Assembly: GCA_035498715.1 (NCBI GenBank)
Contig: DATJZV010000090.1
Span: forward strand, 5,237-69,236
DNA length: 64,000 bases
Reading direction: 5' to 3'
From: DASPSR01 sp035498715
GTDB lineage: Bacteria; Nitrospirota; UBA9217
Shown: in pieces, positions 37,684-46,422 of the stretch
Layout: every line of letters starts with the position of its first letter
Position numbering within the stretch: the first letter of the stretch is position 1
Translations under genes and position numbers: made by a program
The notes under the pieces: generated by a model
Database searches by the model: none
What the model saw: the letters and a program-made list of their open reading frames with translations, nothing else
Told to the model about the DNA's origin: nothing

Positions 37684-39033
37684 CTACCTCTCCTTCGCAA
37701 TCCCCCACTTCTTTCGTTTCTCCCAGAGGGACTTGCGCGTAATCCCGAGCATATCCGCAAGATGCTGCTCGTTGCACTCGTTCTGATATCGTTGAATGAA
37801 CGCCTTGGTGTAGTCCTCGATTGAGAGCCTTTTGTCAAATACCTGATGCTGGAACGGCTCTTCCGCCTTCATCCCCACGGGCAGGTGTTCTGGTTTAATG
37901 AGATCACTGTCGGAGATGAGAATAGCTCTTTCGATCACGTTCTGGAGCTCGCGAACATTCCCCGCCCATCCGTAATTCATCATGATATCCATGGCCTCCG
38001 GAGAAACATCCTTGACCGGCTTGCCCATCTCATGTGAGTATTTCCCAAAATAGTGTCGCACGAGTGCCCCGATGTCTTCTTTACGCTCCCGGAGCGGCGG
38101 AATCTGCAAAGATATCACGTTAATGCGGTAATAGAGGTCTTCGCGGAACGTACTTTCTCTCACTGCCGCCCTCAGGTCCTTGTTAGTCGCGGTGATGAAG
38201 CGGATGTCGACCTTCGTACCCTTGGTGCTTCCCACAGGCCGGATCACCTGGTCCTCGATGACCCTGAGCAATTTTGCCTGGAGCGAGAGGCTCATGTCCC
38301 CGATTTCGTCAAGGAACACGGTGCCGCCCTCGGCTTCTTCGAGAATGCCCTTCTTTGTCGCAATAGCCCCGGTAAAGGCGCCTCGTACGTGGCCGAACAG
38401 CTCGGTCTCGAGCAGGTTCTCGGGGATCGCCGAGCAGTTGATCGGCACGAATGGCATCGCCCGGCGCGAACTGTTGTGATGGATGACGCGGGCAAAGAGC
38501 TCCTTCCCTGTCCCGGTTTCTCCGAGAAGAAGTACATTGCTCTTGGTGTCCGCTATCTTTCTGACCTCATCGAGGATGCTCTTGAGCGACGCGCTTTCGC
38601 CGATGATGCTGCTGAAATCATAGTTCCTTCCAACCTCCCGTTTGAGGAGTATGTTCTCCGCCTGAAGGCTCTTCTGCAGAAGGGCATTCCTCACGATCTG
38701 CTTGATCTCCTCATGAATAATAGGCTTCATGATGTAATCATAGGCCCCGGCCCTGAGCGCCTTCACCGAGGTATCGAGCGATGCGTAGGCCGTGACGATG
38801 ATAAATATCTGGTCTGGGATCTGCTCGCGCACCCTGACGAGCATCTCGATCCCGTCCATCCCCGGCAGGATGATGTCTGAGATAATCACATCATAAATGT
38901 TCGTTTCAAGCAGATTGAGGCCTTTTTCGGCGCAGTCCGCAGCATCGACAGCGAATCCCTCTTTCGTGAAGATCCGCTTGATGGATTCCCGCAGTGTCTC
39001 CTCGTCCTCAACAATCAAGATGGTCTTTGACAT
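37684..39033 (-). CDS. NtrC-family sigma-54 activator (B), CbrB-like position
   Basis: A 449-residue regulator with a receiver (phosphoacceptor in VIISDIILPG, about 54), AAA+ domain (Walker A GETGTGKE, GAFTGA loop, GGTVFLDEIGDM, R-finger region YRINVISLQIPPLRERKEDI) and a C-terminal Fis-type helix (HLADMLGITRKSLWEKRK). It directly follows the symporter-kinase gene; that order reproduces the cbrA-cbrB pair of pseudomonads, so the symporter-kinase is its probable kinase. The helix-turn-helix differs from that of regulator A, so the two bind different sites. Confidence 0.94.
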   Translation of the reverse strand: MSKTILIVEDEETLRESIKRIFTKEGFAVDAADCAEKGLNLLETNIYDVIISDIILPGMDGIEMLVRVREQIPDQIFIIVTAYASLDTSVKALRAGAYDYIMKPIIHEEIKQIVRNALLQKSLQAENILLKREVGRNYDFSSIIGESASLKSILDEVRKIADTKSNVLLLGETGTGKELFARVIHHNSSRRAMPFVPINCSAIPENLLETELFGHVRGAFTGAIATKKGILEEAEGGTVFLDEIGDMSLSLQAKLLRVIEDQVIRPVGSTKGTKVDIRFITATNKDLRAAVRESTFREDLYYRINVISLQIPPLRERKEDIGALVRHYFGKYSHEMGKPVKDVSPEAMDIMMNYGWAGNVRELQNVIERAILISDSDLIKPEHLPVGMKAEEPFQHQVFDKRLSIEDYTKAFIQRYQNECNEQHLADMLGITRKSLWEKRKKWGIAKER

Positions 39034-39080
39034 AATATCTCGTTCAGTTCAGCGACATGTATCGCCGAGCAGCATGGTAA

Positions 39081-39160
39081 ATTGGAAATTGCAAAATACA
39101 AATCTAACATGTGATCCCGGCACAGCAGTGCCACGACAATTAAAATTCAAAATTTCCAAT
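39081..39160. repeat. 80-base intergenic foldback with ATTGGAAATT ends
   Basis: Perfect inverted arms ATTGGAAATT (39081-39090) and AATTTCCAAT (39151-39160) continue as A/T-rich partial pairing and enclose an inner hairpin GGCAC-AGCA-GTGCC (39119-39132). A foldback of nearly the same length lies at 51340-51421. Confidence 0.55.
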
Positions 39161-39179
39161 CCGCATTATGCGATCAGTC

Positions 39180-42125
39180 CTACGCATCTACAGGTATCTT
39201 AATAATGAACCGCGTTCCTTTTTCCTTTTCGGATTCAATCTCGATCGTGCCGCCGTGGTCCTTGATGATGCTGTAGCAGATGGAGAGACCCAGACCCGTG
39301 CCCTTCGTCGGCCCCTTGGTGCTGAAGAAGGGATCGAAGACCTTGTCCTTGACCTCCGCATCGATGCCCTGTCCCGTGTCCGCGAAGAGCATCTCCACAT
39401 GGCCATTCGCTTGCTTGACCGATATTTCAAGTTTTCCGCCGTCCGGCATGGCGTCCCTGGCGTTCAGGATGAGATTGAGGAACACCTGCTGGATCTGGTC
39501 GGGATCGATTTTGAGCCGCGGCGTATCGTGTACATCCGTATGTACGTCGATCTTCTTGAAGTTCTTATCATACCGGACGAGGTTGAGCGTGCTCTCGAGG
39601 ATGTCACGCAGGTTCGTCGGCATCTTCTGCCGGGGATAGAGCCGGGCGAAATCGCCGAGACTCCGTACGATCCGTGCGATCCGGTGTACGTGCTCGTTGA
39701 TGGTGGACAGGGACCCCTTCACGAACGGGGACATGTCTTCAGTGAGCAGCTCCTGCACGAGCGACGAGATCGAGGCGAGCGGGTTTCCAATCTCATGCGA
39801 CACGCCCGCGGCAAGCCTGCCGACGCTCGCGTGCTTGGTAGCCCGGAAGAGCTCCTCCTCGATCTTTGTCTTTTCGGTTATGTCCTCGAGTACGAGCACA
39901 AATCCCTTCTGTGCGCCGGTGAGCCTGCTCAAGTGTCCCTTCAGCATGATCTGCGGCTCAAAGTTCCGCTTGCACGTGATCTCGCCCTCGCGCATGTCCG
40001 GCGTAAAGAGACGCGGCTCCAGACACGTAAGCAGGCCTGCGGCTTCGCCGTTGAGGGCATCCGATTTTTCAACGCCAGTGATCATCTCCATACCGCTATT
40101 CCAGTAGGTCACCCGCAAGGATTCGTCCAGCGTGGCCACACCGAGCGGCAGGCTCTCAATGATGTTCTCGCTGAATTCCTTGAGCATGGCGAGCTGGCGG
40201 TTCGCCTCGGCGAGCTCCTGTCGGGACAGCCGCAGGCTGCGCGAAATCTGTTGAATAGAGTTCGAAACGCGGACTGCTTCGTCGTGCGTCAGGACCGTTC
40301 GTTCCTGAAAGATGAGAGTGCTTATGGAAGGCCCGAGAGCGCCCGAAAGTATCCGCTCCGCCTCTTCCCGGAGCTTATGAAGCCACTCTTCTGACAGCGA
40401 TTCCCGTTTCAATCCGTTGCTTTTCAGAAAATTCACGATCTCCTCCCGGGCTTCGTTCAGACCGATGTACTGCGCGAGGATCGCCTCGATCTCGGAAACG
40501 TTCGCCAGCCGGTGGGTAGTCGAAAAATGAACCGGTGAGTATGAATCCACGAAGATGATGGCTTGTCGTGTCTCTTCATCCGACTGCTTCGTGAATAGCG
40601 AGATCCCCACGTAGAAGAGCAGGTTCAGGAACAAGCCCCAGAAGAGCGAGTGGCTCCAGCGATCAAGCCCCTGAAGGCCGAAGAGCGCCGTGGGGTTCAG
40701 GAGCGTCGAGTTGAAGATGGCCCCCATGAGTCCGCCGGTTTCGATAATGCCGGCACGCATGAGCGCGGGGATAAGCAGAGTGTAGATCCAGACGCTGAAT
40801 CCCGCAATGATGCCCGCGATCGCACCTTTTTTGTTCCCGCCCTTCCAGTAGAGCCCAAGCAGGATGGACGGGGCGAAGACCGTGACCGCCTCAAACGATT
40901 TGAGGCCGATGTCCACGAGGCTGTAAAACTCTCCGATGTAGATTGCGAAGATGTACCCGAGGAACACGCAGCCAAGTATGACAAAACGCTTGATGTTCAG
41001 CATCACCGCGTGAAAATTCTTGATCGCGGTCAGGTCCCAGAGCGTCGGCACGACGAAGCTGTTCATCACCATGGTGCTGAGGGCAAGTGATTCCACTATT
41101 ATCATTGCGGTAGCCGCGGAAAACCCTCCGATGAAAACTATGATCGTGAGTAGCGGGTGCCCGGAGTGCATCGGGATACTAAGGACAAAATAATCTGCCG
41201 CTGATTGCATGTCGTTACGTAGCAGACCGCCGTACGCGATGGGGAGAACGAAGATGTTGATCAGGAACAGATAGAGCGGGAACAGCCACATGGCCTTTTT
41301 GATGTGATCGGCCGAATAATTTTCGACCACCGCCACGTGGAACTGGCGGGGCAGGAACATAATGGCCATCATGGAGAGGAATGTGAGCGACGTCCACTCC
41401 AGGAAGCTGACGCTGGAACCCGTCCCGATCTTCATGAGCGAAGCATGGGGCCCCTGCTGTATCCTGCTGAAGATGTCGTCGAAGCCGTTGAACAGCCCGT
41501 AGGTCACGAAGATCCCGACCGCGAGGAAGGCCACAAGCTTGATCGCCGACTCAAAGGCCACGGCGAAGACCAGGCCACCGTGCCTTTCCGACGCATCGAG
41601 CCGGCGCGCACCAAACATAATGGCGAAGACGCCGAGAAGAAGTGAGATAAACCAGCCTGCGAAATGGCTTTCTTCGGGCCTGCCCGAGAGCATGGAGAAA
41701 GCCGTCATGATAGCCTTTAACTGGAGCCCGAGATACGGAGTAATGCCGATCACCGCTACAAGCGTCACCAGCACAGAAAGCGAGACTGATTTGCCATACC
41801 GTGACGCGACGAAGTCCGATATCGTGGTAATCCTGTTCTCCTTCGAGATATAGACGATCTTTCTGAGAACGATCCACCAGAGTGCGGCCATGAGCGTGGG
41901 GCCCACATAGATCGTCAGGAAGCTCAGGCCGGCGTTCGCGGCCTTCCCTACGCTGCCGTAGAACGTCCATGAAGTGCAGTATACTGCCAGGGACAGCGAA
42001 TAGACATACGGGTTCGATACGAGGCTCCTCCCCTGCAGTTCTTTCCGCTCAGCGAAATAAGCCACGGAGAAAAGGAGGAGAAGATAGGAGAGTATGATGA
42101 GAAGTAATATCCAGGGAGAAAACAA
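39180..42125 (-). CDS. CbrA-like sensor: SSS symporter domain fused to PAS and histidine kinase
   Basis: A 981-residue membrane protein. A sodium:solute symporter domain of about 13 helices (residues 1-500; YVYSLSLAVYCTSWTFYGSV near the start) is followed by a linker, a PAS domain (about 660-755; NIIESLPLGVATLDESLRVT), HisKA with GVSHEIGNPLASISS (about 790) and HATPase_c (NLILNARDAMPDGG, DTGQGI, GTGLGLSICYSI). This is the CbrA/PutP-HK architecture. The start is TTG at 42125, five bases after GGAGG and abutting the stop of a small membrane protein. It probably couples substrate uptake or binding to phosphorylation of regulator B; the ligand is unknown. Confidence 0.94.
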   Translation of the reverse strand: MFSPWILLLIILSYLLLLFSVAYFAERKELQGRSLVSNPYVYSLSLAVYCTSWTFYGSVGKAANAGLSFLTIYVGPTLMAALWWIVLRKIVYISKENRITTISDFVASRYGKSVSLSVLVTLVAVIGITPYLGLQLKAIMTAFSMLSGRPEESHFAGWFISLLLGVFAIMFGARRLDASERHGGLVFAVAFESAIKLVAFLAVGIFVTYGLFNGFDDIFSRIQQGPHASLMKIGTGSSVSFLEWTSLTFLSMMAIMFLPRQFHVAVVENYSADHIKKAMWLFPLYLFLINIFVLPIAYGGLLRNDMQSAADYFVLSIPMHSGHPLLTIIVFIGGFSAATAMIIVESLALSTMVMNSFVVPTLWDLTAIKNFHAVMLNIKRFVILGCVFLGYIFAIYIGEFYSLVDIGLKSFEAVTVFAPSILLGLYWKGGNKKGAIAGIIAGFSVWIYTLLIPALMRAGIIETGGLMGAIFNSTLLNPTALFGLQGLDRWSHSLFWGLFLNLLFYVGISLFTKQSDEETRQAIIFVDSYSPVHFSTTHRLANVSEIEAILAQYIGLNEAREEIVNFLKSNGLKRESLSEEWLHKLREEAERILSGALGPSISTLIFQERTVLTHDEAVRVSNSIQQISRSLRLSRQELAEANRQLAMLKEFSENIIESLPLGVATLDESLRVTYWNSGMEMITGVEKSDALNGEAAGLLTCLEPRLFTPDMREGEITCKRNFEPQIMLKGHLSRLTGAQKGFVLVLEDITEKTKIEEELFRATKHASVGRLAAGVSHEIGNPLASISSLVQELLTEDMSPFVKGSLSTINEHVHRIARIVRSLGDFARLYPRQKMPTNLRDILESTLNLVRYDKNFKKIDVHTDVHDTPRLKIDPDQIQQVFLNLILNARDAMPDGGKLEISVKQANGHVEMLFADTGQGIDAEVKDKVFDPFFSTKGPTKGTGLGLSICYSIIKDHGGTIEIESEKEKGTRFIIKIPVDA

Positions 42126-42302
42126 TTAGCCTCCGCCGTCCTCTTTCTCTGAAATGATCGAGGTTACAAAAATGAGGATGATGAAGACAAGCCATATGAT
42201 GAACAGGGAGATTGCCAGACTGTCCCTGAATATGCTCATGAGCGGCCAGCTGAAAAACAAAAAGCCGAGGAGGAACAGAAATAACCAAATCTCTCTTTTC
42301 AT
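42126..42302 (-). CDS. 58-residue membrane protein coupled to the symporter-kinase (CbrX-like position)
   Basis: ATG at 42302 opens a 58-codon frame: MKREIWLFLFLLGFLFFSW, a short polar turn (MSIFRDSLA), a second hydrophobic helix (SLFIIWLVFIILIFVTSII) and an acidic tail EKEDGGG. Its TAA abuts the TTG start of the symporter-kinase, and that gene's ribosome binding site lies in its last codons, so translation is coupled. Pseudomonas cbrA is preceded by a small coupled gene, cbrX; position and size match, sequence identity is untested. It also parallels the DUF485/actP pair in this window. Two hairpin membrane helices are predicted by eye. Confidence 0.8.
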   Translation of the reverse strand: MKREIWLFLFLLGFLFFSWPLMSIFRDSLAISLFIIWLVFIILIFVTSIISEKEDGGG

Positions 42303-42691
42303 ATTGCCGACCCGCCCTCCAGAATCGTAAACTTCCTGTCTGGGACATTTATAGTGCTGCTACCGAGGGTTACACCATGATGTGTAATTTCGTATCATAT
42401 CACATTTCCCGTTCAAATTCCATATGAGAACATCGTTATCGTAACCAAGGGTAAGCAAGGGACTTTGCCGGTTGCACGACAAAACTCGCCATGAACAAAT
42501 ATTTTTTGCAACTTCATGTAGATGTGAGAAAATCATAGCAAAGCCTATGCCTCGCGATGGACAAATAGTATGCAAAAAAGTATGTAGAAATTATGTTCAT
42601 CAACCGAGCAAGCCTGCCACCCATATCTCCATCTCAAATTTCTCGAAGGTAGGCGATTCAACATGCAATGCATAAGCGCGCCACCTGAGGC
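42303..42691. other. Divergent intergenic region between the symporter-kinase operon and marC
   Basis: About 390 bases with no convincing gene on either strand; AT-rich in the centre. The marC promoter lies at its right end. No clear sigma-54 or sigma-70 match faces the symporter-kinase operon. Confidence 0.4.
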
Positions 42692-42720
42692 TGGACACGT
42701 CATATAATATCGGCTATACT
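42692..42720 (+). promoter_or_regulatory. Candidate sigma-70 promoter of marC
   Basis: TGGACA (42692-42697), a 17-base spacer and TATACT (42715-42720). Transcription would start near 42727, about 45 bases before the marC ATG at 42773. Another TATAAT inside the spacer has no matching -35. Confidence 0.55.
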
Positions 42721-42772
42721 TTGTGAACAGCAGAAGGCTTATTCATATCGCGACAGATGGGAGCTGTTAAGC

Positions 42773-43369
42773 ATGGACATGACAGATTTACTAAAACAAT
42801 TTCTGCTGAGCTTTATCCCGATCATGGTGGCGTTGGACGCTCCGGGGACGCTCCCCCTCTACGTGGGCATGACCGAGGGCATGGAAAATCAGGAGCGGAA
42901 GAGGATCGTACGCCAGTCCATCATCACTGCCTTTCTGGTGACGGTGGGTTTTATCCTTGTGGGTCAGGCAATCTTCAATGCCCTCGGCATTCTGGTCGAG
43001 GATTTCATGATCGCCGGCGGTGTCGTGCTTTTGATCATCGCCATTGCCGATGTGGTCCGAGCAGGGGAAAAAAAGCTGGAGCGAAGTCCGGAATTCGGCG
43101 TGGTGCCGCTCGGCACTCCACTCATCGCCGGGCCGGGAACGCTCACGACCGCTCTAGTCTTGGTCGGGACGAGCGGCTACCTTCCCGTCATCCTTTCCCT
43201 TGTCGCCAACCTGCTCATCACCTGGATCATATTCGCACAGGCAGACCGGATTATCAAGTTTATCGGGCTGAGCGGCTCCCGCGCATTTGCCAAGGTCGCA
43301 TCACTGATCCTGGCCGCCTTTGCGGTGAAAATGATCAGGAGCGGAATATTCAAGTTCATAGCAGGGTAA
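42773..43369 (+). CDS. MarC-family integral membrane protein
   Basis: A 198-residue inner-membrane protein with about six hydrophobic helices. Family blocks are visible: FIPIMVALDAPGTLPLYVGM near the N-terminus, FNALGILVEDFMIAGGVVLL and VPLGTPLIAGPGTLTTALVL, where MarC proteins carry P-L-(A/T)-(I/L)-P-x-(I/M)-AGPG. Despite the name, no transport substrate is established for this family. It is followed 22 bases later by a DUF202 gene with a strong ribosome binding site, probably one transcript. Confidence 0.93.
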   Translation: MDMTDLLKQFLLSFIPIMVALDAPGTLPLYVGMTEGMENQERKRIVRQSIITAFLVTVGFILVGQAIFNALGILVEDFMIAGGVVLLIIAIADVVRAGEKKLERSPEFGVVPLGTPLIAGPGTLTTALVLVGTSGYLPVILSLVANLLITWIIFAQADRIIKFIGLSGSRAFAKVASLILAAFAVKMIRSGIFKFIAG

Positions 43370-43391
43370 CGGATACGGGCAGGAGGAGCAC

Positions 43392-43793
43392 ATGGTTTCG
43401 GAAATGCCGGAAGATAAAGGACCAACGCGCGGCCACAACCGCCGGGTCCATATGGCGAACGAACGGACGTTCCTCGCCTGGATCAGAACCAGCGTCGCCG
43501 TTATGGCATTCGGTTTCGTGGTCGAGAAGTTCTCGCTCTTCGTGAAGCAGATGGCATATTATATAGGAAAAGAGGTCGCCCCGCCCGCCCCGGGATATTC
43601 TGCCGTAATAGGGATCCTTCTGGTCGGGCTCGGCATGCTCATGGGGGTGCTCGCTTTTATCAGATATAAAAAGGTCGAGCGCCAGATCGATGAAGATACG
43701 TATACCCCTTCACCCATTTTGAGCGTGCTTCTCGCCATATCGGTCATTGTGATCGGCATGTTCCTGCTCCTGTATCTTATCCACAGCATGTAG
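43392..43793 (+). CDS. Canonical single DUF202 membrane protein (YidH-like)
   Basis: A 133-residue protein with the classical DUF202 start ANERTFLAWIRTSVAVMAFG, a membrane helix, a short loop, and two further helices (AVIGILLVGLGMLMGVLAFI and ILSVLLAISVIVIGMFLLLY). GGAGGAGC lies before the ATG. Only two RT heptads are present, in contrast to the arginine ladders of the large DUF202 proteins at 21-24 kb. Function unknown; E. coli YidH and YidG are relatives. Confidence 0.9.
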   Translation: MVSEMPEDKGPTRGHNRRVHMANERTFLAWIRTSVAVMAFGFVVEKFSLFVKQMAYYIGKEVAPPAPGYSAVIGILLVGLGMLMGVLAFIRYKKVERQIDEDTYTPSPILSVLLAISVIVIGMFLLLYLIHSM

Positions 43794-43810
43794 AAAGATC
43801 GTGCAATGCG

Positions 43811-44002
43811 ATGAGAAACTTTCTGCCGCCAGTACGCATCTGCCGTCCATCGGCCTTTTTCTTCCTCCTGCTCTTGGTTGCGACCTGTCATATGATGATC
43901 ACCTTTGAAGATGACCGGGGGAGTATCAGCCCCCGAATGTCCTCCGGAACAGGACGCTCGCGCCTCCTTTACCTTCTGGCAACTATCTGTTGGAGCCATT
44001 AG
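43811..44002 (+). CDS. Doubtful small open frame after the DUF202 gene
   Basis: A 63-codon frame starts 17 bases after the DUF202 stop. It has a basic start and a hydrophobic stretch AFFFLLLLVATC that loosely resembles a lipoprotein signal, then a polar tail. There is no good ribosome binding site and no recognised family. I cannot tell it from a chance frame. Confidence 0.2.
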   Translation: MRNFLPPVRICRPSAFFFLLLLVATCHMMITFEDDRGSISPRMSSGTGRSRLLYLLATICWSH

Positions 44003-44302
44003 ATATCTCAAGAGACCGCATTAAACAGCGGCTGTTGAACAAACTGACCTACCCCATGGCTAAAGCCAGGGGCTTTCTGCGGTGGCTTTGGTAATTGCTG
44101 ATAACCTCGGGGAATGGGATATGGTTCCCCTCTCCTACTTCCAGGACATCATGGTATCCAGACCATCCCTGGGCATCAACATGTTTGTTCTGACGACAAA
44201 TCCCAACTCGAGTTTTAGCTCCTGATGACACTGCAACAGGGGGAAAGAAGTTGTCTGCTTAAAACTTCTGGTCGGAGAAAAGATCCCGCGCAATAAGAAA
44301 GG
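44003..44302. other. Intergenic region with possible mobile-element remnant
   Basis: No intact gene. A minus-strand frame at 44049-44231 ends in HRRKPLALAMG, the kind of translation produced where an IS200/IS605 right-end hairpin is read through; the palindrome itself is listed separately. The composition otherwise matches the neighbours. Confidence 0.3.
44052..44072. repeat. Palindrome resembling an IS200/IS605 right end
   Basis: CCCC-A-TGGCT-AA-AGCCA-GGGG: nine paired bases with one bulged A and a two-base loop. Such CCCC(T/A)GGCTTTAGCC-type subterminal hairpins mark the ends of IS200/IS605 elements, but no transposase gene is nearby, so this would be a relic. Confidence 0.4.
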
Positions 44303-44992
44303 TCAAGCGGCTGTCCACATCAACTCATTAAAATCCAGGATCGCGGGGAACTCTGTGGAGATGCCGGGCTTCATCTTGGAATTGCCCAAAGCCTTGTAGA
44401 CCACGTACTTGATGCCGTATGCCTTCGCTGTTTTCAGGACAGACGGAGTATCGTCCACGAACAAGGTGTGTTCCCTTCGGAATCCGAGCTGCCGCTCGGC
44501 CTGCTGCCAGAACCCTATCTTCTCCTTTGGTGACCCCATTGCATCCGATGTGATCGAGCCGGTCAGGTATTTCCCGAGATCGGTTTTTTTGAGCTTCATG
44601 TCCAGAACTTTGTAGTGGGCATTGGTAGCAATATAGGTCTTCTTACCATGCTTATTCATCAGCTGGAGAAAGTCCTCCACGTGGGGATGGACGTCGATGA
44701 GGTGCCGTATCTGTTCCTTCAGCGCCAAGATATCTAGCCCCAGCTCCTGTGACCAGAAATCGATGTCCGTCCAGTTCAGCGTCTCCTCGTGGGATTTGTA
44801 TTTCTTCAGAAGTTCTTCCTTCGCCTTTCCAAAGGTCATGCCGTACCTGTCAGCGTACTTCTCCGGAACGAGGTGCTCCCAGAAATAATCGTCGAAATAC
44901 TTGTCCAGCAGGGTCCCGTCCATGTCGAGAAGGACGAAGGATATGCCAGGACCTTTGAGCGCTTCTTTTATATCATGAACGGAAAAGGACAT
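44303..44992 (-). CDS. HAD-family phosphatase, YrfG-like (GMP/IMP nucleotidase type)
   Basis: A 229-residue haloacid-dehalogenase hydrolase. Motif I is LLDMDGTLLDKYFDDYFWEH (nucleophile DMDGT, about residue 22); motif II the threonine in IATNAHYK; motif III the lysine in SPKEKIGFW; motif IV DDTPSVLKTA. The cap sequence LNWTDIDFWSQELGLDI matches E. coli YrfG, which dephosphorylates GMP and IMP. ACAGG lies upstream of the ATG. It stands alone upstream of an IS-like relic and downstream of ribD; substrate assignment is by homology. Confidence 0.88.
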   Translation of the reverse strand: MSFSVHDIKEALKGPGISFVLLDMDGTLLDKYFDDYFWEHLVPEKYADRYGMTFGKAKEELLKKYKSHEETLNWTDIDFWSQELGLDILALKEQIRHLIDVHPHVEDFLQLMNKHGKKTYIATNAHYKVLDMKLKKTDLGKYLTGSITSDAMGSPKEKIGFWQQAERQLGFRREHTLFVDDTPSVLKTAKAYGIKYVVYKALGNSKMKPGISTEFPAILDFNELMWTAA

Positions 44993-45154
44993 CGGACCTG
45001 TTTCTTGCCTTATAAGTTGTCATTGCTATCGACCAAAGGGGAGCGCGGTCTCCCATTGGAACCGAGATCCGCCTCGTCGCTCCGCTCCTCTCGATGCTCA
45101 GGAGCGTTCTTTGCACCACAGAGAGAGTGCACTGAAGGGACAAAGGACATTTCA

Positions 45155-46252
45155 CTACCGAACATACGCCTCAATCATCAGATCCTGGCCTACGAAACGC
45201 GAGGTGACGTTATGAAGCTTGATAGCGTGTCCGAGCTTCTTTGGTGATATACCGCCGATCGAGCAGAGCGAATCCTTGCCTGTCATAATTGTGGGCGCGA
45301 TAAACATCACGATCTTATCGACAATGCTGGATTTCAAGGCAGATGCGTTCACCTCTGCACCGCCCTCGATTAACACGCTCATGATGTCCTTCTGTCCGAG
45401 CTTCTTCATAATATCTTGTAAATCCACACGGCCAAGAACGCTCTTTGTCGTGAGCACTTCTGCTCCGATATCCTGAAGTTTCTTGATTTTGCTTTCCGGT
45501 ACGTTCGATAACGTTGCAACCATTGTCTTCGCCTGGGATTTTTGAATCAAGACCTTCGCGTTGAGCGGCATGCGTAACGTGCTGTCAACAATCACGCGGA
45601 TCGGATCGCGACCTCCAGGAATCCGTGTGGTAAGCGAGGGATCGTCTCTAAGGATCGTGTTTACACCGACGAGGATTGCATCATTGATATCCCGCAGTCT
45701 GCGGCCCTCTTCACGCGCCTCTTCGCTGGTGATCCACTTTGACTCACCGGATGCTGTCGCGATCTTCCCGTCCAGGGTCTGTGCGATCTTGAGCGTGACA
45801 AAAGGTGTCCTTGTTGTAACGTGTTTAATAAAGGCCTCATTCAACTTTCTGGCCTCGGCCTCCAGCACACCGGTAACAAGCTTGATGCCGGACTTCCGGA
45901 TGGTACTGATCCCGCCCCCGGAAACATGGGGATTGGGATCGATCATGGCTATAACGACCCTTTTCACCCCGCTCTGGACCACGAGAGGCGTGCAGGGAGG
46001 CGTGCGTTTGTTCGTGTGAGAGCATGGCTCAAGCGTCACATAGAGCGTTCCACTTTTGGCAGCCGGTCCGGCCTTTTTGAGAGCAATGGCCTCAGCATGC
46101 GGCTCACCCGCCTTCCGATGATATCCCCGGCCTACGACGTGCCCGTTCTTCACTACCACGGCGCCAACCATGGGATTCGGGCTTGTGCGGCCTCTGGCCT
46201 TCTCAGCCAAGCGGAGAGCCATGCCCATGTATTTTTCGTCAAGAGATTTCAT
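45155..46252 (-). CDS. ribD: Bifunctional riboflavin biosynthesis deaminase/reductase RibD
   Basis: Second and third steps of riboflavin synthesis: deamination of the diaminopyrimidine intermediate, then NADPH-dependent reduction of the ribosyl side chain. The 365-residue length is standard. The N-terminal deaminase has zinc ligands in GEPHAEAIALKKAG and LEPCSHTNKRTPPC; the C-terminal reductase begins near residue 145 (PFVTLKIAQTLDGKIATASG) and contains DPIRVIVDSTLRMPLNAKVL and SVLIEGGAEVNASAL. No ribE, ribA or ribH is adjacent and no FMN riboswitch was seen upstream. Confidence 0.96.
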   Translation of the reverse strand: MKSLDEKYMGMALRLAEKARGRTSPNPMVGAVVVKNGHVVGRGYHRKAGEPHAEAIALKKAGPAAKSGTLYVTLEPCSHTNKRTPPCTPLVVQSGVKRVVIAMIDPNPHVSGGGISTIRKSGIKLVTGVLEAEARKLNEAFIKHVTTRTPFVTLKIAQTLDGKIATASGESKWITSEEAREEGRRLRDINDAILVGVNTILRDDPSLTTRIPGGRDPIRVIVDSTLRMPLNAKVLIQKSQAKTMVATLSNVPESKIKKLQDIGAEVLTTKSVLGRVDLQDIMKKLGQKDIMSVLIEGGAEVNASALKSSIVDKIVMFIAPTIMTGKDSLCSIGGISPKKLGHAIKLHNVTSRFVGQDLMIEAYVR

Positions 46253-46382
46253 AATAAACTAATGCTGCAGAAATGCAGAAGATAAAAGGTGAAGGCCCAT
46301 CATGTTTTTATCTCGTTATACTGACTCATAATTCTTCGTGGCCTCTGTGCCCTAGTGGGAGAACCAACCTATCAGAAACAAT

Positions 46383-46404
46383 AAGGGCGGCTTCCGCCGC
46401 CCTT
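46383..46404. terminator. Intrinsic terminator after ppdK
   Basis: AAGGGCGGC-TTCC-GCCGCCCTT, a perfect nine-base stem about 20 bases beyond the ppdK stop (minus strand), followed on that strand by a T-rich ATTGTTT. Strong in both directions; it separates ppdK from ribD. Confidence 0.8.
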
Positions 46405-46422
46405 CGAAAAAACGTATCAATT

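Noticed and set aside
42702..42710. TATAAT inside the marC promoter spacer
   Set aside because: No matching -35 element at 16-18 bases; the TATACT pairing is better.
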